Below are positions 1 through 8,250 of a stretch of 64,000 bases of DNA, one piece after another. The notes beneath the pieces were generated by a model. That model saw only the letters and a list, made by a program, of their open reading frames with translations. It was not told the DNA's origin and searched no databases. The translations under genes and the position numbers were made by a program. Numbering within the stretch: position 1 is the first letter of the stretch; every line of letters begins with the position of its first letter. Source of the stretch: Kalymmatonema hyalinum WJT4-NPBG1 (GTDB taxonomy: Bacteria; Cyanobacteriota; Cyanobacteriia; Cyanobacteriales; Nostocaceae); the NCBI GenBank assembly GCA_019359075.1, contig JAHHIB010000007.1, positions 1 through 64,000 on the forward strand. Reading direction: 5' to 3'.

Positions 1-296
1 AGACTCTTCATTGGAACTAACTCTGAGTGACGGTTGCGCTCTGCGCAACCGCTAAATTGGCATTGGCGATCGCATTAATCTCAGACTGCGAAGCGCTCGA
101 ACTCAGATAACCCGCAACTTGGGTTAGAAATATTACAGAAGATTTAGGAATAACAGTAACTAAAAAAAATTTTAAAAATCCAATACAATATCGATATCAA
201 CAGCATTCAGCAAAAGTTTTTTCTTCCCAAGAGCCTCTTGTAAACCAGACTACTCAAGCAGAACAGGAGACATTAAACCCAACTGAGCAATTACAG

Positions 297-1049
297 TTGT
301 CCCCTAATGTAAGCGGACGTGAAAATGTAATTGCTAACCCCTTCATTCCCCAGCATGGCAGAGTAGAAGATACGCAATTATTTTTTGGACGGGAGCGAGA
401 AATCCAACGGGTGTTTGAGGTGCTTAATAGCGGTAGTAGTGTGGCTTTAATAGGAGAAGAGGGTATGGGCAAATCCTCGCTGCTATGGGCGATTTGCCAA
501 CAAGCGAAAAATCGCCTGCAACCGCCGCGTCAGTCAGTTTTTCTAGATTTGAATTATATAGATAATGAAGAGGACTTTTACAGCGCGTTGTGTGACGAGG
601 TTGGTATCGCGGAATGTACAGGGTATTTATTAACCCGGAATTTGAAAGCACATAAAAATAAAGTGCTGCTGGCTTTAGACAATGTAGGAAAGATGACTTG
701 GCAGGGGTTTACCCGTGGAGTCAGGGATAAGTTGCGCGGGTTAGCTGAGGGAAGCAATGCGCCGCTGAAGTTGATTTTAGCTGCGACTGAACCACTTAAC
801 AACTTGTTTAACGATAGTCACGATGATGGTAAGACATCGCCGCTGGAAGGGATTTGCCAAGAGGAATACATTCAGCTTTGGGATGAAACCACCATGCGTG
901 CTTTTATTACCAATCGTCTGGCTGGGACTTCTGTGAGTTTTACTGAGGAGGAGATTGTGCAACTGGTGGCGGAAAGCAGCGGACATCCTCGGAAACTCAT
1001 GCAGCTATGCTATCAAATTTATGCGCGGTATACCGGAGGTGTGGAATGA
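297..1049 (+). CDS. P-loop NTPase (AAA/STAND-like ATP-binding protein)
   Basis: The 250-aa product has the signature FFGREREIQRVFEVL followed by a Walker A loop (GEEGMGKSSLL, about residues 53-63), a Walker-B-like strand (KVLLALDNVGK) and a C-terminal helical lid ending in a GHPRKLMQLC motif, as in bacterial AAA/STAND ATPases of the archaeal-ATPase clan. No effector or sensor domain is attached. The only usual start codon is TTG at 297, without a good Shine-Dalgarno. The frame stays open upstream to a TAA at 108-110 and looks coding, so the N-terminus may be longer or damaged. It lies 240 bp upstream of a larger ATPase of the same broad class. Substrate and role are unknown. Confidence 0.7.
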   Translation: MSPNVSGRENVIANPFIPQHGRVEDTQLFFGREREIQRVFEVLNSGSSVALIGEEGMGKSSLLWAICQQAKNRLQPPRQSVFLDLNYIDNEEDFYSALCDEVGIAECTGYLLTRNLKAHKNKVLLALDNVGKMTWQGFTRGVRDKLRGLAEGSNAPLKLILAATEPLNNLFNDSHDDGKTSPLEGICQEEYIQLWDETTMRAFITNRLAGTSVSFTEEEIVQLVAESSGHPRKLMQLCYQIYARYTGGVE

Positions 1050-1070
1050 GTTATTTTGTCCTTAGCAAAC

Positions 1071-1200
1071 GTAGGGGTGGGGTCAAAATGCCGGATTCCA
1101 TTCGCCCACAATTGTCGCTGAACCCCACCCCGGTTTTGTCTTGCGCCAAAACCTCCCCTCCCCTTGCTAAGGGGAGGGGATTGAGGGGTGGGGTTAAACC
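1071..1200. repeat. GC-rich palindromic intergenic repeat
   Basis: The stretch between the two NTPase genes holds GGGGTGGGGT near 1075, its complement AACCCCACCCC near 1121, and a nested palindrome (CCCCTCCCCTTGCTAAGGGG near 1155) followed by GAGGGGTGGGGTT. It is typical of dispersed palindromic repeats in filamentous cyanobacteria. ORFs across it read low-complexity sequence and are not believed. Confidence 0.6.
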
Positions 1201-1290
1201 AACGTGGAATAAAAGCTTGAAGGTTAAATTGACACCAATGCCCCTACCGGGCGGGATTTGCGGCTTACTGAAAATGGCGGAGAACCTGCA

Positions 1291-3978
1291 ATGAACCAAC
1301 ACCCACCCGTACCCCGCCTAGACTTAGCCCCCAAACTCAAGCGCCCCCTCTCGCTGTCGAACCCCCTGGATTACCTGCGCCTGTTGTACTGGGTGTTTTA
1401 CTTCCCCCAAGCTTTGCGGTGGTATTTGGACACTTTTGGGGGTGGGTATATTCCTAAAAAGGAAATGAATTGGCGCAAGGGATGGGAGTTGCTGCGACAA
1501 AATAGCACTCAACGAAATTTGCTTTTCCAAGGGTTGGTGTTGACAGTTGTTACACCTCTAGCTTTGAGTAGACTTATTCAATACATAGGCGTTCCTGTTG
1601 CTTGGTTAGGCGTGGCGTTTGGCGTCGCGTTAGGCGTTGCGTTAGGCGTGCAGTATGGCGTGCAGTATGGCGTGGCGTTAGGCGTGGTGTTTGGCGTGGG
1701 GAGTGGCGTGGCGTTTGGCGTGGGGAGTGGCGTGGCGTTTGGCGTGGCGTTAGGCGTGGCGGGTGGCGTGGCGTTAGGCGTGGCGTTTGGTGTGGGGTTA
1801 GGCGTGGCGGATGGCGTGACGAGTGGCCTGACGAGTGGCGTGGCGAGTGGCGTGGCGTTAGGCGTGGCGTTAGGCGTGGCGTTAGCCGTGACGAGTGGCG
1901 TCACTTTAGGCGTGGCGGGTGGCGTCGCGTTAGGCGTGGCGGGTGGCGTCGCGTTAGGCGTGGCAGGTGGCGTCGCGTTAGGCGTGGCGATACTCCGTCC
2001 AGAAAATTGGCTTTTGGGTTTACCTCTTGTTCTGCTATCACCCCACAGACAATGGCAAATTCCCCATGTTACTCCACTTCCCCTTTACTCCCTGTCTTCT
2101 CGGTTGAAAAATTGGCTGCGTCGAGACTGGGAGACTGGTTTGCATAATGCTAACCAACTGCTGGCTTACACTCTTCAATTCATCCCCATGATTCAAGCTG
2201 TCAATCTGGTGCTGGCGCAAACCCTTCCAGAGCAAGTCGTCTTTCGTGTCGTTCAGCTAGCTGAAGCACCTTTTGATTGGCAACTCGTGCGTTTTGCCTC
2301 GGCTTCTCTCAATGAAACGCTCAAGTCAAAATTTGTCGAAGGTTTCTTTCTCTTACCTCGTCGTTGGAAAGAACAACTCCAATCTCGTTTTTTCACAGAT
2401 ACTCGCTTAGACACTCCCGCCCGTGCTACAGCAGCTGGTTTCTGGTATCTGCACGAAAAAGAACCAGCGAAAGCAATGCAGGCTTTTGCAGTAGTCCGTT
2501 CTCTTCTCTACGGTGAAGAAATGTTCACCCTCGCCCAAACTCTAGCATTCTTTGAGGTTCCAAAGAAACCAGACACGATCGCTACAGTTAAAATTCCTCC
2601 CTTTCCACAAGAACCCCTGCTGCGTCCAGTCACCTGGCAAACTCTCACATCTCTACGTTCTGTCGTTGAGAATGCCGAGATTATACAGCGCAGTCAGTCT
2701 GCTTATCAACGTTCCTTAGCCCTCAACCGTGCCTTAGGGGAACTCACAGAAATTCTAGATAATGCTGATACTCTGCCGCAAGCAGAACGCGGGTTAATTG
2801 TGGACATTGCCCAGACTTGGAGAAAAGCCTTGGAGAGGATAGCCAAGGAAGTCGGGGAAATTTCCATCACCAAGCCTGTGAGTAATCCTTACATCATTGG
2901 CGATCCAGTTGTAGGCGATCGCTTCGTTGGACGGGAAGACGTGATCAGACAGTTGCAGGAGTTGTGGATGAGGGGTTCTCAACTCCAATCTGTCGTTATC
3001 TACGGTCACAGGCGGATGGGCAAAACTTCTATCCTGCGGAACGTCGCCAGTTTTGTAGAAGCAGGTGTACAGGTAGCGTATGTCAACCTTCTAGAAGTTG
3101 CAGATGCTCCCCAAGGAGTTGTAGAAGTGCTGATGGCGATTTCTGATGCCATTTCTGAAGTGATGCAAATTCCACCTCCAAGCAATGAGGATTTGCTGAG
3201 TCTTCCGCAACCGACATTTAGAAGATACTTGACACAAGTGGAAGCAGAACTAGGGACTAAGGGTTTAATTATCGCTTTAGATGAGTTCGAGAAAATCGAG
3301 GAACTGATTTCGGCGGGAAAAATCCCTGTAAATTTTATGGGCTATCTCCGGGGGTTGACGCAGAAAAGCTCTAAAATCGCCTTTGTTCTGGCAGGTTTAC
3401 ACACCTTGGAGGAGATGACAGCAGATTACTTTCAACCTTTCTACGCCAGTGTCATCACAATCAAAGTTGGTTTCATGGAAGCTGGGGCTACTCACCAAAT
3501 TCTTGCAAATCCATCTATTGAAGACTTTCCCCTCGACTACACGCCGGAAGCTTTAGATAAAATCTACGAACTCACCCACGGACAACCTTATTTAGTACAG
3601 CTTGTTGGTTTCCAACTCGTTCGCCGTTACAATGACCAAGTTTTTAACACAGGACGCGCCCGTGATCATATCTTCAAAATAGAGGAGGTCGATGCTGTTG
3701 TCAATGACCCTGAGTTCTTCCAGCGCGGACGCTACTACTTTGATGGCGTTTGGGGTCAAGCGGCGCGGGGTGCTGTTGGTCAACAAGCGGTACTCAGGGC
3801 GATCGCACCATCACCAGAAGGGCTAACTCTTGAAGCGTTATCTCAAAGTACAAATATAGAAATTGCCGCTTTACAAGAAGCGCTCAATACCCTAAAGCGT
3901 CATGATGTCGTTGAAGAAATTGAGGGACGCTGGCACATTATTGTAGAACTCTTTCGCCGCTGGGTCTTACAATTGTAG
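1291..3978 (+). CDS. Membrane protein with Gly-Val tetrapeptide repeats fused to AAA/STAND ATPase
   Basis: The product is 895 aa, starting at the ATG at 1291, which is preceded by GGCGGAG; an upstream in-frame TTG at 1258 is less likely. Residues 1-106 hold a hydrophobic N-terminus (YWVFYFPQALRWY; LTVVTPLALSRLI). Residues 107-234 are 32 consecutive Gly-Val-x-x tetrads, uniformly small and hydrophobic, presumably membrane-embedded. After a linker, residues 560-840 form an ATPase: FVGREDVIRQL, Walker A GHRRMGKTSIL, Walker B LIIALDEFEKIEE, then GQPYLVQLV. The end resembles a winged helix (LTLEALSQSTNIEIAALQEAL). This fits a STAND-type signalling ATPase anchored in the membrane. Function unknown; a role in conflict or stress sensing is only a guess. 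Confidence 0.75.
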   Translation: MNQHPPVPRLDLAPKLKRPLSLSNPLDYLRLLYWVFYFPQALRWYLDTFGGGYIPKKEMNWRKGWELLRQNSTQRNLLFQGLVLTVVTPLALSRLIQYIGVPVAWLGVAFGVALGVALGVQYGVQYGVALGVVFGVGSGVAFGVGSGVAFGVALGVAGGVALGVAFGVGLGVADGVTSGLTSGVASGVALGVALGVALAVTSGVTLGVAGGVALGVAGGVALGVAGGVALGVAILRPENWLLGLPLVLLSPHRQWQIPHVTPLPLYSLSSRLKNWLRRDWETGLHNANQLLAYTLQFIPMIQAVNLVLAQTLPEQVVFRVVQLAEAPFDWQLVRFASASLNETLKSKFVEGFFLLPRRWKEQLQSRFFTDTRLDTPARATAAGFWYLHEKEPAKAMQAFAVVRSLLYGEEMFTLAQTLAFFEVPKKPDTIATVKIPPFPQEPLLRPVTWQTLTSLRSVVENAEIIQRSQSAYQRSLALNRALGELTEILDNADTLPQAERGLIVDIAQTWRKALERIAKEVGEISITKPVSNPYIIGDPVVGDRFVGREDVIRQLQELWMRGSQLQSVVIYGHRRMGKTSILRNVASFVEAGVQVAYVNLLEVADAPQGVVEVLMAISDAISEVMQIPPPSNEDLLSLPQPTFRRYLTQVEAELGTKGLIIALDEFEKIEELISAGKIPVNFMGYLRGLTQKSSKIAFVLAGLHTLEEMTADYFQPFYASVITIKVGFMEAGATHQILANPSIEDFPLDYTPEALDKIYELTHGQPYLVQLVGFQLVRRYNDQVFNTGRARDHIFKIEEVDAVVNDPEFFQRGRYYFDGVWGQAARGAVGQQAVLRAIAPSPEGLTLEALSQSTNIEIAALQEALNTLKRHDVVEEIEGRWHIIVELFRRWVLQL
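1609..1992 (+). repeat. 12-bp coding minisatellite, 32 units
   Basis: A GGCGTGGCGTTA-like unit is repeated 32 times in frame, encoding GVAL, GVAF, GVAG, GVGS, GVQY and similar tetrads (one unit starts with Ala, one has Leu for Val). Period and frame are kept throughout, so the repeat can expand or contract by 12 bp without a frameshift. Confidence 0.9.
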
Positions 3979-4020
3979 AATATGTTTTCTCTGAAACTGA
4001 CATATTTTAGGGACAAAATA
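3973..4020. repeat. Direct repeat, left copy
   Basis: This 48-bp copy (from ATTGTAGAATATGTTTTCTC to TTTAGGGACAAAATA) includes the stop codon of the upstream ATPase gene and matches 4133-4180 with only a few differences. Confidence 0.85.
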
Positions 4021-4038
4021 AACTCTAAGACCACAACT

Positions 4039-4104
4039 TGTAGGGTGGGCAGTGCCCTAAATGTATGTCGACATCAGGTTTTACTCAGCACTGCCCACCT
4101 TACA
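4039..4104. repeat. Hairpin element between direct repeats
   Basis: TGTAGGGTGGGCAGTGC is answered by GCACTGCCCACCTTACA, a 17-bp stem with one mismatch enclosing about 30 bases. It is a typical dispersed cyanobacterial palindrome and may also terminate transcription. Confidence 0.75.
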
Positions 4105-4132
4105 GTCGAGTCAATGCGTAAGTCCTAAATTA

Positions 4133-4180
4133 TTGTAGAATATTTATTCTCTAAAACTAATATTTTTTAGGGACAAAATA
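4133..4180. repeat. Direct repeat, right copy
   Basis: Second copy of the 48-bp sequence at 3973-4020 (ATTGTAGAATATTTATTCTC ... TTTAGGGACAAAATA). The two copies flank the hairpin element like a long duplication. Confidence 0.85.
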
Positions 4181-4213
4181 GACCCAAAGTGTATTATTGA
4201 TGGCAGAAGATCC

Positions 4214-6670
4214 ATGACATGGACACCTCTAAGAAAACGGATTAATCAGCTGCCACTTGTTCTTGCTGGACCAATTCTCAGACGCGCTGACAAGAATGTC
4301 ATAACTGTATGGGTAGCTTTGAAAGAAAGCCGTACTGTTACTCTAGAAATATTTGATACTAACAAAAGAAGACTATTTAGTGGTAGTAGACAAACAACTC
4401 AATTTGGTACTCACTTGCACATAGTTGCTGTCACTGCTAAAACTTCATCAAATATACTTTTACACGGCGAAAATTATCTTTACAATTTATATTTTGGTCA
4501 TGGAGAAACCCTGAGTCAGCCTGGTGTATTAACTCCAGAAGGCTCAATGAAAGACATTACATATCCGACCTATGACTTGCCAAGTTTTGCACTGGTGCCA
4601 AGGCGTTTAGATGAATTACGCATTATTCACGGTTCTTGTCGCAAGCCACATGGTGAAAGTCTTGATGCGCTGGTGACAGTGGACAAAATGATTAGGGAAG
4701 CATTAGAACAAGACCCGAAAAAACGACCGCATCAACTCTTCCTCACAGGCGACCAAATCTATGTAGATGATGTGGCTGATGCGTTACTTTTCATGTTGAT
4801 GGATGCCAGTCAGACACTTTTGGGATGGTCGGAAACATTACCAGATGTCAAAAATACTGAAGAGTTAAATCCGGGAAAACGTAATATTTTAGCAACACAG
4901 ACTGCTGGGTTGACAGCAAGCTTTACCAAAATTAACACGCTCTGCTGCCTTGCCAAAAGTCATTTATTCACATTAGGTGAATTCTTGGCAATGTATTTAT
5001 TTGCTTGGAGTGATGTGCTGTGGACTAAACCCGAAGATTTTCCAACATATGAAGATGTTCATCCCGACGCACCAAGATCTGGAAAGGATCGAACTTCATT
5101 TAAAGAAGAAATTGGCTATTTACAAGATTTTCAGACAACGCTGAAGGATGTCAGGCGTGCTTTGGCTAATATTCCCACGTACATGATATTTGATGACCAT
5201 GAAATTACAGATGACTGGTTTTTGAATATGGCGTGGTGCGATCGCGTCCTCAATAAACCTCTTGGTAGGCGTATACTGCAAAATAGTTTACTTGCTTATG
5301 CTGTCTGCCAAGCTTGGGGAAATACACCAGAACAGTTTGAAGAAGGTAAACCAGGAGATGCATTGCTGAAAGCGGCTGAGGCGTGGTTAGCTTCCCTTGG
5401 CACAAATGCACAGCAGGAACAAGAAATTGCCCTGCGCGTTGGTTTGCCATGCGTGGCAGATATTAGAAAAAGTCAGCCCAAGCAAGTCACTCACACAAAA
5501 GCTTCTCTGAAATGGCACTACACTGTAATTGGTCCAGAATATGAAGTTTTAGTTCTGGATACGCGCACCTGGCGGGAATTCCCAGGCAAGGACTTTGATT
5601 TTCCTGCACTTTTAAGCGCTGAAGGTTGCGATGAACAAATATCAAAAGTCGTTCGCCCAGAAAATGCACGGGTGACTTTGGTGATAGCGCCCAGCCCAGT
5701 CATTGGCTTACCGTTTTTAGAAGCCGTACAAAAAACTGCTAAAAGTGTTGCAGAAACACTCGGTGCTGCGGCTTGGGCTTTTGACCCTGAAGCTTGGGGT
5801 TTGGAAGAAACAGCATTTGAAAGGCTGTTTGCCAGACTCGCACTACGGGCATTACCAGCAGGGCAAAGTCGTGTCATTATCTTATCTGGTGATGTTCACT
5901 ACAGTTTTGCAGCTCGCTTGCAATACTCGGCAATATGTCCTTTCCAAAGTTCAAAAAATGTCAAAACTGAACTTGTTGTTGCCCAGTTTACGAGCAGTTC
6001 GCTTAAGAATGAAGTCAAGGGGTTAGGTGGGAGCCATTCATTACATACAAAGGGTTTTGTTCCTTTTAGGATTATCAAATATATACCAACAGCAGAGGTT
6101 TTAGGGTGGGAAAACAAAGGAGGAAAGGAACTAGAAATTGGTGTGTTTTATACTTTTGTAGACAACACAGTTCAACATCTTCCTTGGAGGCTCAAAGGTA
6201 GTCCGGCGAAAGTAAATTTAGTGCAAGAACGCGATTGCTTTAGAGCATTACAAATAACCAAAAAACCTGAATGGTGGTACCGCATTGATTTTTTATCAGG
6301 GAAGTCAGAAGAAATTAATAAACCGCAACGCTACCATTTTGAGCAATCATATTCTGTCAAAGCACCCTTACCAGGGCAAGACCGCAAGCAGCCTTTAGAA
6401 CAATATCTATCAATGGCAAGAAACTATCGCGATTACCTAGGTAAAAACGGAAAAGGCAAAGAAGTTGTGGGATTAAATAATATCGGTGAAATCACTTTTG
6501 AGTTTGTTGATGGTAAAGAGATAGCTGTACAAACTCTTTGGTGGCGACTGGAAAGCTGGGAAAAGGGCAAGCTTTTGGAACCTTTCCCGTTAACAAGATG
6601 TGAAGTATCGCTAGTGTTTGATGACCAAGATTATCGAATGGATGAAGTGCTGAAGGAAATTAAACCGTGA
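4214..6670 (+). CDS. PhoD-like metallophosphatase family protein
   Basis: This 818-aa protein carries the ordered metal-site motifs of PhoD-type phosphatases: GSCRKPHGES (residues about 140-149), LTGDQIYVDDV (178-188), FDDHEITDDW (about 326-335) and, far downstream, LSGDVHYSF (about 556-564). The Asp, His and Asn-type ligands of a di-metal (Fe/Ca) site are therefore present. There is no obvious signal peptide or Tat motif, unlike secreted PhoD enzymes, so a cytoplasmic location is suggested. It is much longer than classical PhoD and has a C-terminal extension of about 250 residues. It stands alone between repeats and a toxin-antitoxin pair. The natural substrate is unknown; a phosphoesterase activity is inferred from the motifs. 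Confidence 0.8.
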   Translation: MTWTPLRKRINQLPLVLAGPILRRADKNVITVWVALKESRTVTLEIFDTNKRRLFSGSRQTTQFGTHLHIVAVTAKTSSNILLHGENYLYNLYFGHGETLSQPGVLTPEGSMKDITYPTYDLPSFALVPRRLDELRIIHGSCRKPHGESLDALVTVDKMIREALEQDPKKRPHQLFLTGDQIYVDDVADALLFMLMDASQTLLGWSETLPDVKNTEELNPGKRNILATQTAGLTASFTKINTLCCLAKSHLFTLGEFLAMYLFAWSDVLWTKPEDFPTYEDVHPDAPRSGKDRTSFKEEIGYLQDFQTTLKDVRRALANIPTYMIFDDHEITDDWFLNMAWCDRVLNKPLGRRILQNSLLAYAVCQAWGNTPEQFEEGKPGDALLKAAEAWLASLGTNAQQEQEIALRVGLPCVADIRKSQPKQVTHTKASLKWHYTVIGPEYEVLVLDTRTWREFPGKDFDFPALLSAEGCDEQISKVVRPENARVTLVIAPSPVIGLPFLEAVQKTAKSVAETLGAAAWAFDPEAWGLEETAFERLFARLALRALPAGQSRVIILSGDVHYSFAARLQYSAICPFQSSKNVKTELVVAQFTSSSLKNEVKGLGGSHSLHTKGFVPFRIIKYIPTAEVLGWENKGGKELEIGVFYTFVDNTVQHLPWRLKGSPAKVNLVQERDCFRALQITKKPEWWYRIDFLSGKSEEINKPQRYHFEQSYSVKAPLPGQDRKQPLEQYLSMARNYRDYLGKNGKGKEVVGLNNIGEITFEFVDGKEIAVQTLWWRLESWEKGKLLEPFPLTRCEVSLVFDDQDYRMDEVLKEIKP

Positions 6671-6829
6671 GTCGTGAAATATTTTGGAAAAATCCAATTT
6701 AAGAGTATTTGGAACCTTAGATGCACGCAGACAAATGCATAAAAATTCTCTGTGTACATCTCTTGTTTATCTGTGATTTCATATTAGAAAATGAACTTTT
6801 GAAAGAGGTCTACCCCACATTTTAGATAT

Positions 6830-7240
6830 TTAGGCATCAGTTTGTAACCAATTCTCTAAACTTAACCCTTCTACTCTCTGCAAATCAGAATCATTAGAAA
6901 CTAAAATTAAACCACGTGTAATTGCTGTAGCAGCTATCAATATATCAGCATCTTGTATTGGTCTGCCTTTTACTTTTAAATCAGCATGAATTTTGCAGGC
7001 TTGTTCAATAATTTCTATATCGTCTAAAAATAAAACTTCATATTTTCGCAAAAAAATATTAAAGTCAGCTAGTTGTTTTGTAGCATTTACAGCAACTAAA
7101 CCTCTTTTTATCTCGTAGTAAGTTATGCAACTAATAAAAACTTCTTCTCCTAGACTAGTTACTTCCTCCAGCTTTTGTTCTAGAGTAATATTTTTTTTCA
7201 AAATATAACTAACAATGTTTGTATCGAGTAAATGTGCCAC
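6830..7240 (-). CDS. vapC: VapC-like PIN-domain toxin ribonuclease
   Basis: The 136-aa product starts MAHLLDTNIVSYILKK, the first acidic motif of PIN domains. It continues with a Glu/Asp-rich middle, then IQDADILIAATA and SNDSDLQRVEGL, the remaining acidic residues that bind Mg2+. Length and motif order match VapC toxins, which cut tRNA or other RNA. It begins 5 bp downstream of a 97-aa gene on the same strand, the usual antitoxin-toxin order. The RNA target cannot be predicted. Confidence 0.85.
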   Translation of the reverse strand: MAHLLDTNIVSYILKKNITLEQKLEEVTSLGEEVFISCITYYEIKRGLVAVNATKQLADFNIFLRKYEVLFLDDIEIIEQACKIHADLKVKGRPIQDADILIAATAITRGLILVSNDSDLQRVEGLSLENWLQTDA

Positions 7241-7245
7241 TCTAT

Positions 7246-7539
7246 TTATCTTCCTTCCACTGCCTCATCAAAAATTTTGATTTGTTCTGGAGTCAAATCG
7301 TTGAGGGTTCCGGAAACTGCTTCTAAAACTAAAAGCTTGTCAATTCTACGTGTTAATTCATCATCAGGGATAGCTCTAAATTCTTCAGGCGAAAACTTAC
7401 CAAAAAGATTGACTAAGTGTTCAATCCTTTCTTGTTTTTTTAATCTCACCATGTAAAAGCTACTACCTTTAAATAAATTCTCCACAATTCGTGAGATGCG
7501 GTTTGTGACTTCTTGAGTATAATTAGAGACTTCTTGCAT
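7246..7539 (-). CDS. Probable antitoxin partner of the PIN-domain toxin
   Basis: A 97-aa, helix-rich acidic protein (ITRISRIVENLFKGS-like N-terminus, then SPEEFRAIPDDELTRRIDKLL and LTPEQIKIFDEAVEGR). I see no AbrB, ribbon-helix-helix or Phd signature. The call rests on position: it precedes the PIN toxin by 5 bp on the same strand. The C-terminal acidic amphipathic helix would suit toxin neutralisation. It is recognised by context only. Confidence 0.6.
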   Translation of the reverse strand: MQEVSNYTQEVTNRISRIVENLFKGSSFYMVRLKKQERIEHLVNLFGKFSPEEFRAIPDDELTRRIDKLLVLEAVSGTLNDLTPEQIKIFDEAVEGR

Positions 7540-7580
7540 AAATTTATCCTTAGTTTAATTGTGAGTATTTATCTATTTTA

Positions 7581-7736
7581 GGCAAGCTGGAGGCATACAA
7601 GCTGTTCTTGATTCCGCAAGTGTGGTTCTGGGAAGACAGAGTGTTAGAGGTTTATCGCTTAGGGGGAGAGGGCAACACGCTTCACTATGAAAAGGTTCCC
7701 AGTAGTGAGGAGTTTAATTGTGCCAACCTAGCTTGA
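7581..7736 (+). pseudogene. Uma2-like endonuclease C-terminal remnant
   Basis: An open 51-codon fragment without a start reads GKLEAYKLFLIPQVWFWEDR..LEVYRL..., ending in TGA at 7734-7736. The pattern 'KLE-Y...PEVWFWED..L..Y.L' is characteristic of the end of Uma2-family (PD-(D/E)XK-type) proteins, which are abundant in cyanobacteria. The N-terminal two thirds are missing. Confidence 0.6.
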
Positions 7737-8114
7737 AAATAGAACTCCGCAGCTAGGAACACAGAAGAAAAAATAAATTTTCATCTGTCCTGCTGAAGCA
7801 GCGCTGCAGGAGGAGCCAGCACTGCAGGCGGGTCTCCCGCCGTAGGTGACTGGTGTTGGTTTCCCTCCGCAGGCGACTGCTGTTCGCGTAGCGTGTCCGA
7901 AGGACATACCCGAAGGGTGTACGCAGTTCATGAGGGGTACTTATTGCGTTAACTCTAAATAAATATGCTCTAACCGCACTAGCTGACAAGCAATGGAATC
8001 GAGAGGAACGCCATCAAAGCGAGATATAATTTCCTTTAATTCTAGTTGTTCTGGCACCGAAAAAGCCAAATCGTGACCATAACGCCGAGGCGTGAAACCA
8101 TATTCAATTGCCCG
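7737..8114. other. Gene-poor stretch with repeat DNA and an unidentified ORF fragment
   Basis: 7790-7930 is GC-rich repeat DNA (GCGTAGCGTGTCCGAAGGACATA, CCCGAAGGGTGT), of the kind scattered through Nostocales genomes. 7941-8114 is the unidentified minus-strand fragment described with the neighbouring permease remnant. No intact gene is supported. Confidence 0.6.
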
Positions 8115-8249
8115 TTATGCCAAAATCATTCCCTTGAGAATTAATATTGAGATTGGGAAAATACTCCAAAAAATTAGGCTGCGTCTTCTTCGTAACAATT
8201 CAATTAAAATGCGTTGAGTCACAGCCATTGTTTCACGCCAGTACTTCAT
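8115..8249 (-). pseudogene. ABC-2 type permease N-terminal remnant
   Basis: Read from 8249 on the minus strand, 44 codons give MKYWRETMAVTQRILIELLR followed by RRRSLIFWSIFPISILILKG, then a TAA at 8115-8117. This is the usual N-terminus of a cyanobacterial ABC-2 transporter permease (cytoplasmic helix, then first membrane span). The rest of the permease is gone. Beyond the stop the same frame stays open to 7941 with an unrelated sequence (YGFTPRRYGHDLAFSVPEQL...) that I do not recognise, so two gene fragments appear to be joined here. Confidence 0.55.
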
Positions 8250-8250
8250 A

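Noticed and set aside
1578-1904. 108-aa Thr-Pro-Asn-Ala repeat ORF on the minus strand
   Set aside because: Antisense shadow of the same minisatellite, without a ribosome site.
1602-2147. 181-aa Arg/Trp/Gly repeat ORF on the plus strand
   Set aside because: It is the +1 frame of the GVxx minisatellite; composition is an artefact of the repeat.
5518-5877. 119-aa minus-strand ORF
   Set aside because: Antisense shadow of the PhoD-like gene.
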